In this document: piece by piece, positions 18,006 through 26,329 of the stretch | Position numbering within the stretch: position 1 is the first letter of the stretch | Layout: every line of letters starts with the position of its first letter | NCBI GenBank assembly: GCA_001795165.1 | Contig: MGNS01000083.1 | Location: forward strand, 1-34,087 | Direction: 5' to 3' | DNA length: 34,087 nucleotides | Origin: Chloroflexi bacterium RBG_16_57_11 | GTDB taxonomy: Bacteria; Chloroflexota; Anaerolineae; Anaerolineales; UBA4823 | The notes under the pieces: model-generated | What the model was told of the DNA's origin: nothing | What the model saw: the letters and a program-made list of their open reading frames with translations, nothing else | The model's database searches: none | Made by a program: the position numbers and the translations under genes

Positions 18006-18515
18006 ATGTATATTTCGCAGGATGTTCTTCGCCTGAACGTTGGATTTATCATCCATCAAACGGTCGGCTATAGCCGGGATTTTCCCTTCGAGATCCCTTC
18101 CCTGCGCCTGCCGCCGGACCTGGACCTGATCGATTTTACCGGTGTGGTCCGAGTCACCCGGACCGCTCAGGGCCTGTTCGTACAGGCAAAACTGCAGGCC
18201 ATGGCTGCATCGGAATGCGTCCGTTGCCTGACTGAATTCCAGCAACCACTCGAGGTCGAGTTTTCGGATTTATATGCTTTTACGCTTTCATCCATCACCG
18301 AGGCCGGGCTGCTTCTACCCGAGAATGGCAAGATCGATCTGGCTCCCATTGTACGAGATGAGATGTTGTTGGCGTTTCCGATCAAGCCGCTCTGTCGACC
18401 AGACTGCAAAGGCTTGTGTCCAATCTGTGGCGAAAACCGGAATGAGATAAACTGCCATCCTGGGGATGAAAGCCTGCAAGCCGGTCCCGGTGAGTTGAGC
18501 TCTGTTTTTGAATGA
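18006..18515 (+). CDS. DUF177 (YceD-like) protein
   Basis: SECVRCLTEFQQPLEVEF; C-terminal CRPDCKGLCPICGENRNEINC. Confidence 0.88.
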   Translation: MYISQDVLRLNVGFIIHQTVGYSRDFPFEIPSLRLPPDLDLIDFTGVVRVTRTAQGLFVQAKLQAMAASECVRCLTEFQQPLEVEFSDLYAFTLSSITEAGLLLPENGKIDLAPIVRDEMLLAFPIKPLCRPDCKGLCPICGENRNEINCHPGDESLQAGPGELSSVFE

Positions 18516-18591
18516 TCCACTAGCAATTTATTGTGCGAAACCGGTTATTCCCTTCATGTACTCGCCCTGGTCAGTTCCAAGGGGGTAATTA

Positions 18592-19764
18592 GTGTCTAAT
18601 TCGGGCGATCGAAAGTCAATCGACCTGGCATTGCGAGTGTTGGTCGAACGCGCCGATTTACACGGCTGGCTGACGCAGGAAGATGTGCTGGAAGTATTTC
18701 CGATGGCAGCCAGTGATAACGATCAGCTCTCTCATTTGATCGCTGCTCTGCGTCTGAAGGGTATCCAGGTATTTACTCAGGAGAAGACCGATGAGCCGGA
18801 TGTGGAGCTGGTTTTAGGCGAACCGGAAGCGCTGCTTACATTCGAATATGTCGCCAGTGATGATACTGTAAGTCTCTACTTGAAAGAGACAGCGCTCACC
18901 CCATTACTCTCTTTGGAAGAAGAGCTTGGTCTGGCAAAGCGCATCGCCCATGCCCGGCAAGCCAAGCGCGAGCTGATGCGGATAATTCCGGGCGAGCGCG
19001 ACCTCGAAAGCTGTAAAGAGCTGGATGCTCTGATTCAAGACGGGCGCCTGGCGCGCGAGGCGCTGATCAAAGCGAACACCCGGCTGGTGGTTAGCGTTGC
19101 GCGTCGTTACCTTGGACGTGGTGTGCCATTTCTGGACCTGATCCAGGAAGGCAACCTGGGCTTGATGAAAGCGGTCGAGAAATTTGAATATCAGCGAGGT
19201 TTCCGCTTTTCAACCTATGCGACCTGGTGGATCCGCCAGGGGATTGTTCGCGCAATCGCCGATCAAGGACGGACCATCCGGGTCCCGGTTCATATGGTCG
19301 ACCGGTTACGCATGGTTCATAAGGCGTCGCGAGAGCTTGAGCAGAAAATTGGCCGTACCCCAACTGCCCAGGAGCTGGCAGAACGGCTGGATCTGGATAG
19401 CAGTAAGCTGAACTGGCTGCTCCAGGTCACCCAGCAACCCGTCTCGTTGGAAAGCCCGGTGAGTGGAGAGGACGACGCCGAGCTTGGGATGTATGTCGAA
19501 GATATCACTTCGCCCAGCCCGGCGCAGATTACTTATGAAAATATGCTGCGAGAACGTATGGACGAAGTCTTGGGAACCCTGACACCGCGTGAGGCGCGCA
19601 TTTTGCGCCTGAGGTTTGGCCTGGGACAGGATCGCCCCTACACCCTGGAAGAGGTGGGGCAGAAATTCGGCTTGACTCGTGAGCGCATCCGGCAGATTGA
19701 ATCCAAGGCCTTGCGCCGCCTGCGCCAACCTTCGCGGGCGCGACTGTTGAGGGATTACAGTTGA
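18592..19764 (+). CDS. rpoD: RNA polymerase sigma factor, RpoD/SigA family (GTG start)
   Basis: DLIQEGNLGLMKAVEKFEYQRGFRFSTYATWWIRQGIVRAIADQGRTIRVPVHM; region 4 FGLTRERIRQIESKALRRLR. Confidence 0.93.
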   Translation: MSNSGDRKSIDLALRVLVERADLHGWLTQEDVLEVFPMAASDNDQLSHLIAALRLKGIQVFTQEKTDEPDVELVLGEPEALLTFEYVASDDTVSLYLKETALTPLLSLEEELGLAKRIAHARQAKRELMRIIPGERDLESCKELDALIQDGRLAREALIKANTRLVVSVARRYLGRGVPFLDLIQEGNLGLMKAVEKFEYQRGFRFSTYATWWIRQGIVRAIADQGRTIRVPVHMVDRLRMVHKASRELEQKIGRTPTAQELAERLDLDSSKLNWLLQVTQQPVSLESPVSGEDDAELGMYVEDITSPSPAQITYENMLRERMDEVLGTLTPREARILRLRFGLGQDRPYTLEEVGQKFGLTRERIRQIESKALRRLRQPSRARLLRDYS

Positions 19765-19844
19765 GGGGAGACGTCGTAGCAGAAATGTTTTCGGTTTTTC
19801 GCAGTCTTGTTGCCGCGATTTTCACCGCCTAGAAATTTCGGCAC

Positions 19845-19873
19845 TTGACAAATGCAACCCCTAATATTAAACT
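19845..19873 (+). promoter_or_regulatory. Promoter of the metG leader: TTGACA, 17 nt spacer, TAAACT
   Basis: TTGACA 19845-19850; TAAACT 19868-19873. Confidence 0.55.
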
Positions 19874-19912
19874 AGCGTTAAGTTATTAAGTTATAAAGAA
19901 AGGTCCGCGACA

Positions 19913-20017
19913 ATGGCGCCGGTTGACTCTCGCTATGATACTATTCGCTATTCAATGGCCATGATGTGCAATCTGGTCGATTACCTCGCGCCTGAGTACG
20001 GGCAGCCGGTTTTTTAA
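19913..20017 (+). CDS. Putative 34-aa Met-rich leader peptide MAPVDSRYDTIRYSMAMMCNLVDYLAPEYGQPVF upstream of metG
   Basis: GAAAGG RBS before ATG 19913; ATG codons at 19955, 19961 and 19964; complete ORF between promoter and hairpin; not in the supplied track. Confidence 0.65.
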   Translation: MAPVDSRYDTIRYSMAMMCNLVDYLAPEYGQPVF

Positions 20018-20047
20018 GGATAGAAAAATTCTAATTGCGAATATCCG

Positions 20048-20073
20048 AGGGCTGTCCTGGAGAGGGCAGCCCT
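20048..20073 (+). promoter_or_regulatory. Attenuator-like hairpin between the leader ORF and metG
   Basis: AGGGCTGTCC-tggaga-GGGCAGCCCT (10 bp, one G·U) followed by TTTAAC; GGGCAGCC also occurs at 20000-20007. Confidence 0.65.
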
Positions 20074-20104
20074 TTAACTGTGCATAACCATCTGGAGGTC
20101 TCCT

Positions 20105-21886
20105 ATGTCCGAGTATATTCTTGTATCTGTGGCCTGGCCTTACGCGAACTCGCAAATCCATGTTGGCAATCTAACCGGCTCTTATTTGCCGGCGGATATC
20201 TTTGCGCGCTACCACCGGCTGGCAGGGGACCAGGTGGCTATGGTTTCTGGCTCCGACGGACATGGCACGCCGGTGACGGTGCGGGCTGACGCTGAAAGCA
20301 CAACCCCGTTGAAAGTCTACCAACACTACCATACTACCTTCATCGAGTTGTATCAGAAGCTGGGTTTGACTTACGACCTCTTTACCAGCACGCACACAGA
20401 GAACCATTTCGAGGTCTCGCAAAATATCTTTCTGGCGCTGCAGGCAAACAATTTCCTCTATACCGAACGTCAGAAACAATGGTACGCGCCTACTCAGGGG
20501 CGCTTCCTGCCCGATCGCTATGTTGAAGGCACCTGCTATATTTGCGGCTACCCCAACGCCCGCGGCGACCAGTGTGATGGCTGTGGCAGCCTGCTGGATG
20601 CCACCCAGCTCATCGACCCACGCTCCAAGATCGACGGCTCGACCCCTGAGCTCCGCGAGACCGAGCATTTTTATCTGGATCTGGGCGCCCTGGAGCCAGC
20701 CATTATCGAGTTCCTGCGCCAGCGCGAAGGTTATTTCCGCCCGAATGTGTTGCGCCAATCCCTGGGTCAAATCCAATCCGACGGTTTGCGCGGCCGGCCG
20801 ATCACGCGTGATCTGGATTGGGGCATCCCGGTGCCGGTAGAAGGCTGGGGTGGCAAGTGCCTGTATGTGTGGTTCGAAGCGGTCATCGGTTACCTGTCGG
20901 CCTCAATCGAGCTGGCCAGGCTGCGAGGCAAGCCGGACGATTGGCACTACTGGTGGTATAACCCCGCTGCCCGTGGCTATTACTTCATCGGCAAGGATAA
21001 CATCCCCTTCCACGCCGTTAACTGGCCAGGCCAGTTGATCGGCGCGGGAGAGGCCTTCGGCCGGCTGTTGGAAGGCTCTGAAGGCAAACGCTTGACCTTA
21101 CCCTATGACATACCAGCGAACGAGTTTATGAACCTGGAAGGCAAGAAAATCTCCGGCAGCCGAAATTGGGCCGTTTGGGGCCTCGATTTCCTTGAGCGCT
21201 ATGACCCCGATTCGTTGCGCTACTACCTGACTGCCAATATGCCCGAGGCCAAAGATACGGATTGGGATTGGGATGATTTTGTTCGTCGTAACAACGATGA
21301 GTTGGTCGCCACCTGGGGCAACCTGGCAAACCGGGTGCTGTCTTTTGCTTATAAGCATTGGGATGGCCGCGTCCCTGAGCCAGGCGAGCTGCGCCCCGAA
21401 GACCAGGAGATTATCGCAACTGTGGAAGCGGGCTTCCAGAGTGTTGGCCAGCACCTGGAGGCGGTGCGCTTGCGCGCCGCCTTGGGCGAAGCGCTCCGTC
21501 TGGCGGCGGAGGTCAATAAATATCTGGATAAGGCTGCGCCCTGGTTCGAGATCAAGAGTGACAAAGCCGCAGCTGCCAAGTCGATCTACGCCGCGCTGCG
21601 CGCCATCGACTCGCTGAAGGTTCTGCTCGCCCCGTTCATCCCCTTCTCCAGCGAGCGACTGCACGGTTACCTGGGCTACTCGGAGCCGCTGTTTGGCAGC
21701 CAATACACCGAAACCGTCCAGGACGGCCTCGGCGAGCACACGGTGCTGCGCTACCGCCCTGGCCCGGCGGGGGTTCATTGGCAGCCCAGCCAGCTGGCCA
21801 CCGGAAAGGCGCTCCACCAGCCGGGGCCGTTGTTTCGCAAGCTGGAGCCGAGCGTCGCCGCGGAAGAGCGCGCCCGGCTGGGCTGA
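20105..21886 (+). CDS. metG: Methionine--tRNA ligase
   Basis: VSVAWPYANSQIHVGNL (HIGH-region variant), zinc knuckle CYICGYPNARGDQCDGCG, GKKISGSRNWAVWG (KMSKS variant), TGGAGG RBS. Confidence 0.95.
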   Translation: MSEYILVSVAWPYANSQIHVGNLTGSYLPADIFARYHRLAGDQVAMVSGSDGHGTPVTVRADAESTTPLKVYQHYHTTFIELYQKLGLTYDLFTSTHTENHFEVSQNIFLALQANNFLYTERQKQWYAPTQGRFLPDRYVEGTCYICGYPNARGDQCDGCGSLLDATQLIDPRSKIDGSTPELRETEHFYLDLGALEPAIIEFLRQREGYFRPNVLRQSLGQIQSDGLRGRPITRDLDWGIPVPVEGWGGKCLYVWFEAVIGYLSASIELARLRGKPDDWHYWWYNPAARGYYFIGKDNIPFHAVNWPGQLIGAGEAFGRLLEGSEGKRLTLPYDIPANEFMNLEGKKISGSRNWAVWGLDFLERYDPDSLRYYLTANMPEAKDTDWDWDDFVRRNNDELVATWGNLANRVLSFAYKHWDGRVPEPGELRPEDQEIIATVEAGFQSVGQHLEAVRLRAALGEALRLAAEVNKYLDKAAPWFEIKSDKAAAAKSIYAALRAIDSLKVLLAPFIPFSSERLHGYLGYSEPLFGSQYTETVQDGLGEHTVLRYRPGPAGVHWQPSQLATGKALHQPGPLFRKLEPSVAAEERARLG

Positions 21887-21938
21887 TCGCTGGGCGAATG
21901 ATCGCTGGGCGAGTCATCGCTGGGCGAATCATCGCCGG
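21884..21938 (+). repeat. 15-bp tandem repeat, about 3.6 copies, beginning at the metG stop codon
   Basis: TGATCGCTGGGCGAA TGATCGCTGGGCGAG TCATCGCTGGGCGAA TCATCGCCGG. Confidence 0.9.
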
Positions 21939-21954
21939 TGCCATACAACAAGTA

Positions 21955-21991
21955 CAGGCCAGGATTGGAAGCTAAACCCTGGCCTGTTTTG
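21955..21991 (+). terminator. Terminator after metG
   Basis: CAGGCCAGG … CCTGGCCTG then TTTTG. Confidence 0.8.
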
Positions 21992-22022
21992 TAATCAGAA
22001 TTGCGGATGGGATTTGACTCGA

Positions 22023-22676
22023 CTACATACCCTTCTTTGCTATGGCCTCGTTGTACGCCTGGCCCCACAGGTGACCCTGGATGACATAAGCGTAAGCCAT
22101 GGTGAAAATGACGCCGATGACGCACAAGATCACGCCTAACCCGGCGATCAGGCCCGCTACGATGCCGCCGAGCAGAGCTAGCAGGTAGGCTGCCGGAGCG
22201 GCGCGCACCAGAGCTATGACTTCTGAGAAACGGAACGCCGCGCCGAGCTCGCCGCTGACGACGAAGTTAGCCAGCGCGGCCGGGATCAGGAACCATAGGG
22301 CGATGCCATAGATGGCAGCAAGACAGCTTACACAAGTAGAAATCAAGCCGACCATGGTTGCTACTGTTTCATCGCCGCCATTTCCCATGAACATAACAGG
22401 CAGATTTGCACAGATGGATATTAAGATGATCGGTAGTGCATAGACCAGACCGATGACAAAAATCTTGAGGCCTTTCACCAGGTAGTCGCCGAAAGCACCC
22501 CAATCTGGGAGCGTCTCCGGTTCGCGCTGGATCACCCGCCGGGTCACTTCCAGAGCCCAGCCGCTCACGGTAAGCTGGCCAATCAGGGGGATCAGCATCA
22601 CCAATCCGGCGATGCCAAGCTTTTTTATCCAGTCCTTGTCCTCGAATGCAAACGTAAATGCTTTTCCTAAGTTCAT
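22023..22676 (-). CDS. DUF4013 family membrane protein
   Basis: Multiple hydrophobic segments; DKDWIKKLGIAGLVMLIPLIGQLTVSGWALEVTRRV. Confidence 0.85.
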   Translation of the reverse strand: MNLGKAFTFAFEDKDWIKKLGIAGLVMLIPLIGQLTVSGWALEVTRRVIQREPETLPDWGAFGDYLVKGLKIFVIGLVYALPIILISICANLPVMFMGNGGDETVATMVGLISTCVSCLAAIYGIALWFLIPAALANFVVSGELGAAFRFSEVIALVRAAPAAYLLALLGGIVAGLIAGLGVILCVIGVIFTMAYAYVIQGHLWGQAYNEAIAKKGM

Positions 22677-22788
22677 GACGGCCTCCTTGGATAATAGAAA
22701 TTGGGCGAACCTTAAAAGCAGATGGGTATAATCTTATCAGCTTTTAAGTATTTTGCGGGAAAATCAATCTAAATATTTCAGTTTTGGG

Positions 22789-23025
22789 TTAGGCAATTTT
22801 CGCCCCGGTAGAGAAAAATCGGACATACCAACGAGCCTCCCACTGGTTAAAAACCAGCTCACAAACCTGTTCGAACGGGATCATGACCAGGATGTGCTCG
22901 CCGCGCTCGTCTTGCCAGCGACGCCCGGCCGAAGCAACCGGAATCGACTGGCCTTGCCAGGTGAAGCTCAGCGGTGTGCGGCGGCCTTGCGTATCGATAC
23001 GTGCGATGACTTCAACTGGCTCCAT
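22789..23025 (-). CDS. Small conserved hypothetical protein (DUF6504-like)
   Basis: MEPVEVIARIDTQGRRTPLSFTWQGQSIPVASAGRRWQDERGEHILVM…; overlaps the end of the upstream cinA-C gene. Confidence 0.65.
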   Translation of the reverse strand: MEPVEVIARIDTQGRRTPLSFTWQGQSIPVASAGRRWQDERGEHILVMIPFEQVCELVFNQWEARWYVRFFSTGAKIA

Positions 23026-23497
23026 CGAGATACTCCGCCAGATGATGTAACGCGCGCTCGGCGGCCTGCTGCTTGATCTGGATACGCTCGCCCTGCAGCC
23101 GGTAGGACCAGGCCTGCTCCTTGTCAGGTGTGCACAGGCCAATCCAAACGGTTCCAACCGGTTTATCCGGTGTGCCGCCGCCGGGTCCAGCGATGCCGCT
23201 TACCGCCAGGCCGACATCCGCATTGAGTGCTCTGCGTACCCCGCGCGCCATTTCCAGCACCGTCTCCCGGCTTACTGCGCCAAAATTTACCAGTGTCTCC
23301 CCGCGAACACCCAGCAAGTTCATCTTTGCCTCATTCGCATAGGAGATCACGCCTCCGACGAAATAGGTCGAAGATCCGGCGACATTGGTGATGCGATGCC
23401 CAACCAGCCCGCCGGTGCAAGATTCTGCCACAGCCAGGGTCAGCCCGCGCTGCCCAAGCAGCTCACCAAGGCGTACTTCCAGGAGATCATCACTCAT
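23012..23497 (-). CDS. CinA C-terminal domain / nicotinamide-nucleotide amidohydrolase (PncC-like)
   Basis: TLAVAESCTGGLVGHRITNVAGSSTYFVGGVISYANEAK; SGIAGPGGGTPDKPVGTVWIGL. Confidence 0.93.
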   Translation of the reverse strand: MSDDLLEVRLGELLGQRGLTLAVAESCTGGLVGHRITNVAGSSTYFVGGVISYANEAKMNLLGVRGETLVNFGAVSRETVLEMARGVRRALNADVGLAVSGIAGPGGGTPDKPVGTVWIGLCTPDKEQAWSYRLQGERIQIKQQAAERALHHLAEYLDGAS

Positions 23498-23617
23498 TGC
23501 TGCAATGATATTGTTGCGATAATATTGCTGCAAATATATTGCTTCAATTATACCCGCGCTGGCTGGGTGCGAACCCTGCGAGCCTGTCCTCCGGCCCGTT
23601 GCGTTATAATCAACCCC

Positions 23618-23767
23618 ATGCTGGATGACAAATACAATTACCTGAAGCTTTCCGAATCCATTGCCACTTCCGGGCAGCCGAGCGAGGCGCAATTCGCCGA
23701 AATCGCCCAGGCCGGCTACCAGCTTGTAATAAACCTGGCTGCGTTACCCGATGGGGGGAACGCTTAG
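23618..23767 (+). pseudogene. Truncated phosphatase/beta-lactamase-hydrolase-like (DUF442-type) protein, N-terminal about 47 aa only
   Basis: MLDDKYNYLKLSESIATSGQPSEAQFAEIAQAGYQLVINLAALPDGGNA*; the downstream phosphatase P-loop region is absent. Confidence 0.7.
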
Positions 23768-24057
23768 TTCGTGGGGCGCGCAACGCGGATCTGGAAGGCC
23801 AGTTCTGGCTCCAGAGCGATCTCACAGTGCTCAACCTGTACCACGGTGACCGGCGCGTGTTGTAACACGCGCACAAAACGCCCTGGCACCAACCCATAAG
23901 CCTGTAAGTGCGCCCAACGCTCCGGGGGGAGATCCGGCGCAAACCCTAAAAGCTTCGCACCTTCACCGGGTAGGACATCCGCCAGGGTGTTTGGCAGACC
24001 GGAGCCGCGCCTGTGGCGTCTATGCCTGAGGTGATCCCTGTGCCCAAAACGCCACAT
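23764..24057 (-). CDS. feoA: FeoA-domain protein with His/Arg-rich N-terminus
   Basis: TLADVLPGEGAKLLGFAPDLPPERWAHLQAYGLVPGRFVRVLQHAPVTVVQVEHCEIALEPELAFQIRV. Confidence 0.82.
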   Translation of the reverse strand: MWRFGHRDHLRHRRHRRGSGLPNTLADVLPGEGAKLLGFAPDLPPERWAHLQAYGLVPGRFVRVLQHAPVTVVQVEHCEIALEPELAFQIRVARPTN

Positions 24058-24061
24058 ATAC

Positions 24062-24283
24062 TTAGTCCCTCTGAGACGGATCAGGAATGGATCTTTCTTT
24101 GCCGGGCAGTAACCAGCGTTTGGCCAGCCGCGCCAGCCTAGAGCGATCCGGGTTGACGATTTCGAAACCACAAGCCGGGCAGCATGCCAGCTGGCAGCCG
24201 CTCTGCAGCGGGCAGGAGCGACAGGCTGTATGAACCGCTGGATCAAAGCGATGCCCGCACATGGTGCATGTAATCATCGGCAT
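24062..24283 (-). CDS. Small cysteine-rich (zinc-ribbon-like) protein in the feo operon
   Basis: MPMITCTMCGHRFDPAVHTACRSCPLQSGCQLACCPACGFEIVNPDRSRL…; eight Cys; short gaps to feoB and feoA. Confidence 0.75.
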   Translation of the reverse strand: MPMITCTMCGHRFDPAVHTACRSCPLQSGCQLACCPACGFEIVNPDRSRLARLAKRWLLPGKERSIPDPSQRD

Positions 24284-24285
24284 CC

Positions 24286-26304
24286 TTATACTCCCCATAC
24301 AAGCGCCAGCAGCAGCCGGTTGAGTATGCCACCCACCAAAAACGCCAGCGGAATGATCAGAACGACCATCCCCAGCGCTGTGCGGCTGCCGCGCTCCTTG
24401 GCAATCATCATGACACTGGCGATGCATGGGATGAACAGGGTCACGGTGACCATTGCTACCAGCACCTGCAGCTCGTTCAACTGCCCGTGGGAGGCCATTA
24501 CGAACAGACCGGTGGCGCCAAAATCCCGGCGCAGAAAGCCCATAACGAAGGCCGCGCTGGCTTCCGCTGGCAGACCCAGCCAGCCGGTCATTAAGGGCTC
24601 TCCGACGCTTACCAGCCAGGCCAGCAGCCCGCTTTTATCCAACAGGAACATCAGCCCGGCGCCGAGCAAGAATAGGGGCACCACTTCCTTGATGTACCAT
24701 TCCAGGCGGGCCAGAGTCTTAATCAACACATTGGAAGCTTGCGGCAAGCGGAGAGGCGGAAGCTCTACCACCAGCATGGTGCGCTCTCCGGGGGTCAGGC
24801 GAGCCGCCAGCCAGCCCACCGCCAGTAAGACGATGAAGATCACCCCGCCCCAGATCAGCGTGGCGCCGAACGAGATGCCCGCCAGCATGCCCATCACAAC
24901 CCCCAATTGCGCCGAGCAGGGCACCGCCAGCGCCAGCAGCAAGGTCACCAGCAAACGATCGCGCTTGCTTTCCAGGACGCGCGTGGTCAGCATCGCCATG
25001 GTGACGCAGCCCAAGCCGAGCACCATCGGTAGGACGGCCTTGCCGTTCAATCCCAGAGCCTTGAAAAGGCGGTTGCTCAGCGCCGCCAGGCGCGGCAGGT
25101 AGCCCGAGTCTTCCAGGACGCCGAAGGCCAGGAAAAACGTGGTCACAATGGGCAGGATCAGCGCCAGGGCATAGGTCAGGCCCATCGTCCACAGGCCGTA
25201 CGGGCCGACCAGCAGCTCCTCCAGCCACGGGATAGCGACGACCCCTTGGACCAGCCCGGTCACCCAGGGGTTGATCACCTGCCCGAAGAGCCCCTGTTCA
25301 AGCAGCCCGACCAGGATGCCCGCCCCGAAAACTCCGACAAACCAGTAGATGGCATATAAGATGATTGCCAGGAAACCCCATCCCCAGATGGGGTGCGTGG
25401 TCAAGGCGCTCAGGCGGGCGTTCCAGCCTCGCCCGCTCTCCCCGGCCGAAAGTAAGCTGGCATCCGCCAGCCGGTCGACCAGCTCCAGGCGGGCCTGCTG
25501 GATGTGCCTCGCCAGTGAGGTGGCGCTGCCCGCCTGGGCGGCATCACGCTGCGCTTGAAGTTGAGTATATTGAGCGGCGTCCAGGTGAAGGCGCAGCCAC
25601 TCGGCGACCACGGTGTCGCCGCTCAGCCACAACAGCCCCAGCGCTCGTGGTTGGATCGAGCCGAGTCTGTCAGAACTTGACCGCACATGCGCGTCGAATT
25701 CGGCCAGGGCGGCTTCGACTTCGGGGGGATACTGGATGTGGAAGCTGCATGGGCTGGCTGAGCGCACGGCCTCTGTCAGCTGATCAACACCCTGGCCGTG
25801 GATCGCGGTAGTGGGGATGACCGGAGCGCCGATCGCCGCGGAGATTCGTCCGTAGTCTAACGCCACGCCCCGGGCCAGGGCTTCGTCGGTCATGTTCAAA
25901 GCCAACACCAACGGCAGCCCCATCTCGGCCAATTGCAATGTGAGCAGCAGCGTGCGGCGCAGGTTCTTGGCGTCGCCAACCTGCAAGATGATCTGGATCG
26001 GCTCATTGAGCAGCAAGCGCGCCGTGACCTGCTCATCCTCCGAATAGGGCGGGAAGGCGATCACCCCTGGCGTGTCGATCAAGGTGAGCCCAGGCAGCCG
26101 AGGCGCCGAGCCACGCGCTACTTCGACCGTCGTACCGGGATAATTCGAAACGATCACGCGTTGCCCGGTGAGGCGCTGAAAGATGACCGACTTGCCGACG
26201 TTGGGATGCCCAACCAGTGCAATACTGCCTGCGGTAAAATTACCGCCGGCAATCTTGCCGCCGGCTACCAGAGCCTCAGAATTCGACGAGCCGTGACATT
26301 GCAT
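24286..26304 (-). CDS. feoB: Ferrous iron transporter FeoB
   Basis: G1 GHPNVGKS, NYPGTT, DTPG, LNMTDEA; Gate/FeoB_C membrane segments. Confidence 0.96.
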   Translation of the reverse strand: MQCHGSSNSEALVAGGKIAGGNFTAGSIALVGHPNVGKSVIFQRLTGQRVIVSNYPGTTVEVARGSAPRLPGLTLIDTPGVIAFPPYSEDEQVTARLLLNEPIQIILQVGDAKNLRRTLLLTLQLAEMGLPLVLALNMTDEALARGVALDYGRISAAIGAPVIPTTAIHGQGVDQLTEAVRSASPCSFHIQYPPEVEAALAEFDAHVRSSSDRLGSIQPRALGLLWLSGDTVVAEWLRLHLDAAQYTQLQAQRDAAQAGSATSLARHIQQARLELVDRLADASLLSAGESGRGWNARLSALTTHPIWGWGFLAIILYAIYWFVGVFGAGILVGLLEQGLFGQVINPWVTGLVQGVVAIPWLEELLVGPYGLWTMGLTYALALILPIVTTFFLAFGVLEDSGYLPRLAALSNRLFKALGLNGKAVLPMVLGLGCVTMAMLTTRVLESKRDRLLVTLLLALAVPCSAQLGVVMGMLAGISFGATLIWGGVIFIVLLAVGWLAARLTPGERTMLVVELPPLRLPQASNVLIKTLARLEWYIKEVVPLFLLGAGLMFLLDKSGLLAWLVSVGEPLMTGWLGLPAEASAAFVMGFLRRDFGATGLFVMASHGQLNELQVLVAMVTVTLFIPCIASVMMIAKERGSRTALGMVVLIIPLAFLVGGILNRLLLALVWGV

Positions 26305-26329
26305 CAGGGTGATCGCCTCTATCCGGTCT

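Noticed and set aside
21140-21175. MetRS KISGSR in place of KMSKS as an anomaly
   Set aside because: Degenerate KMSKS signatures such as K-I/L-S-x-S occur in known MetRS lineages; not unusual enough
20171-21817. Long antisense ORFs opposite metG (201 and 239 aa)
   Set aside because: Shadow ORFs of a GC-rich conserved gene; no recognisable domains or RBS
24230-25102. 290-aa plus-strand ORF opposite feoB
   Set aside because: Low-complexity Ser/Arg/Pro-rich antisense translation of a clear FeoB gene
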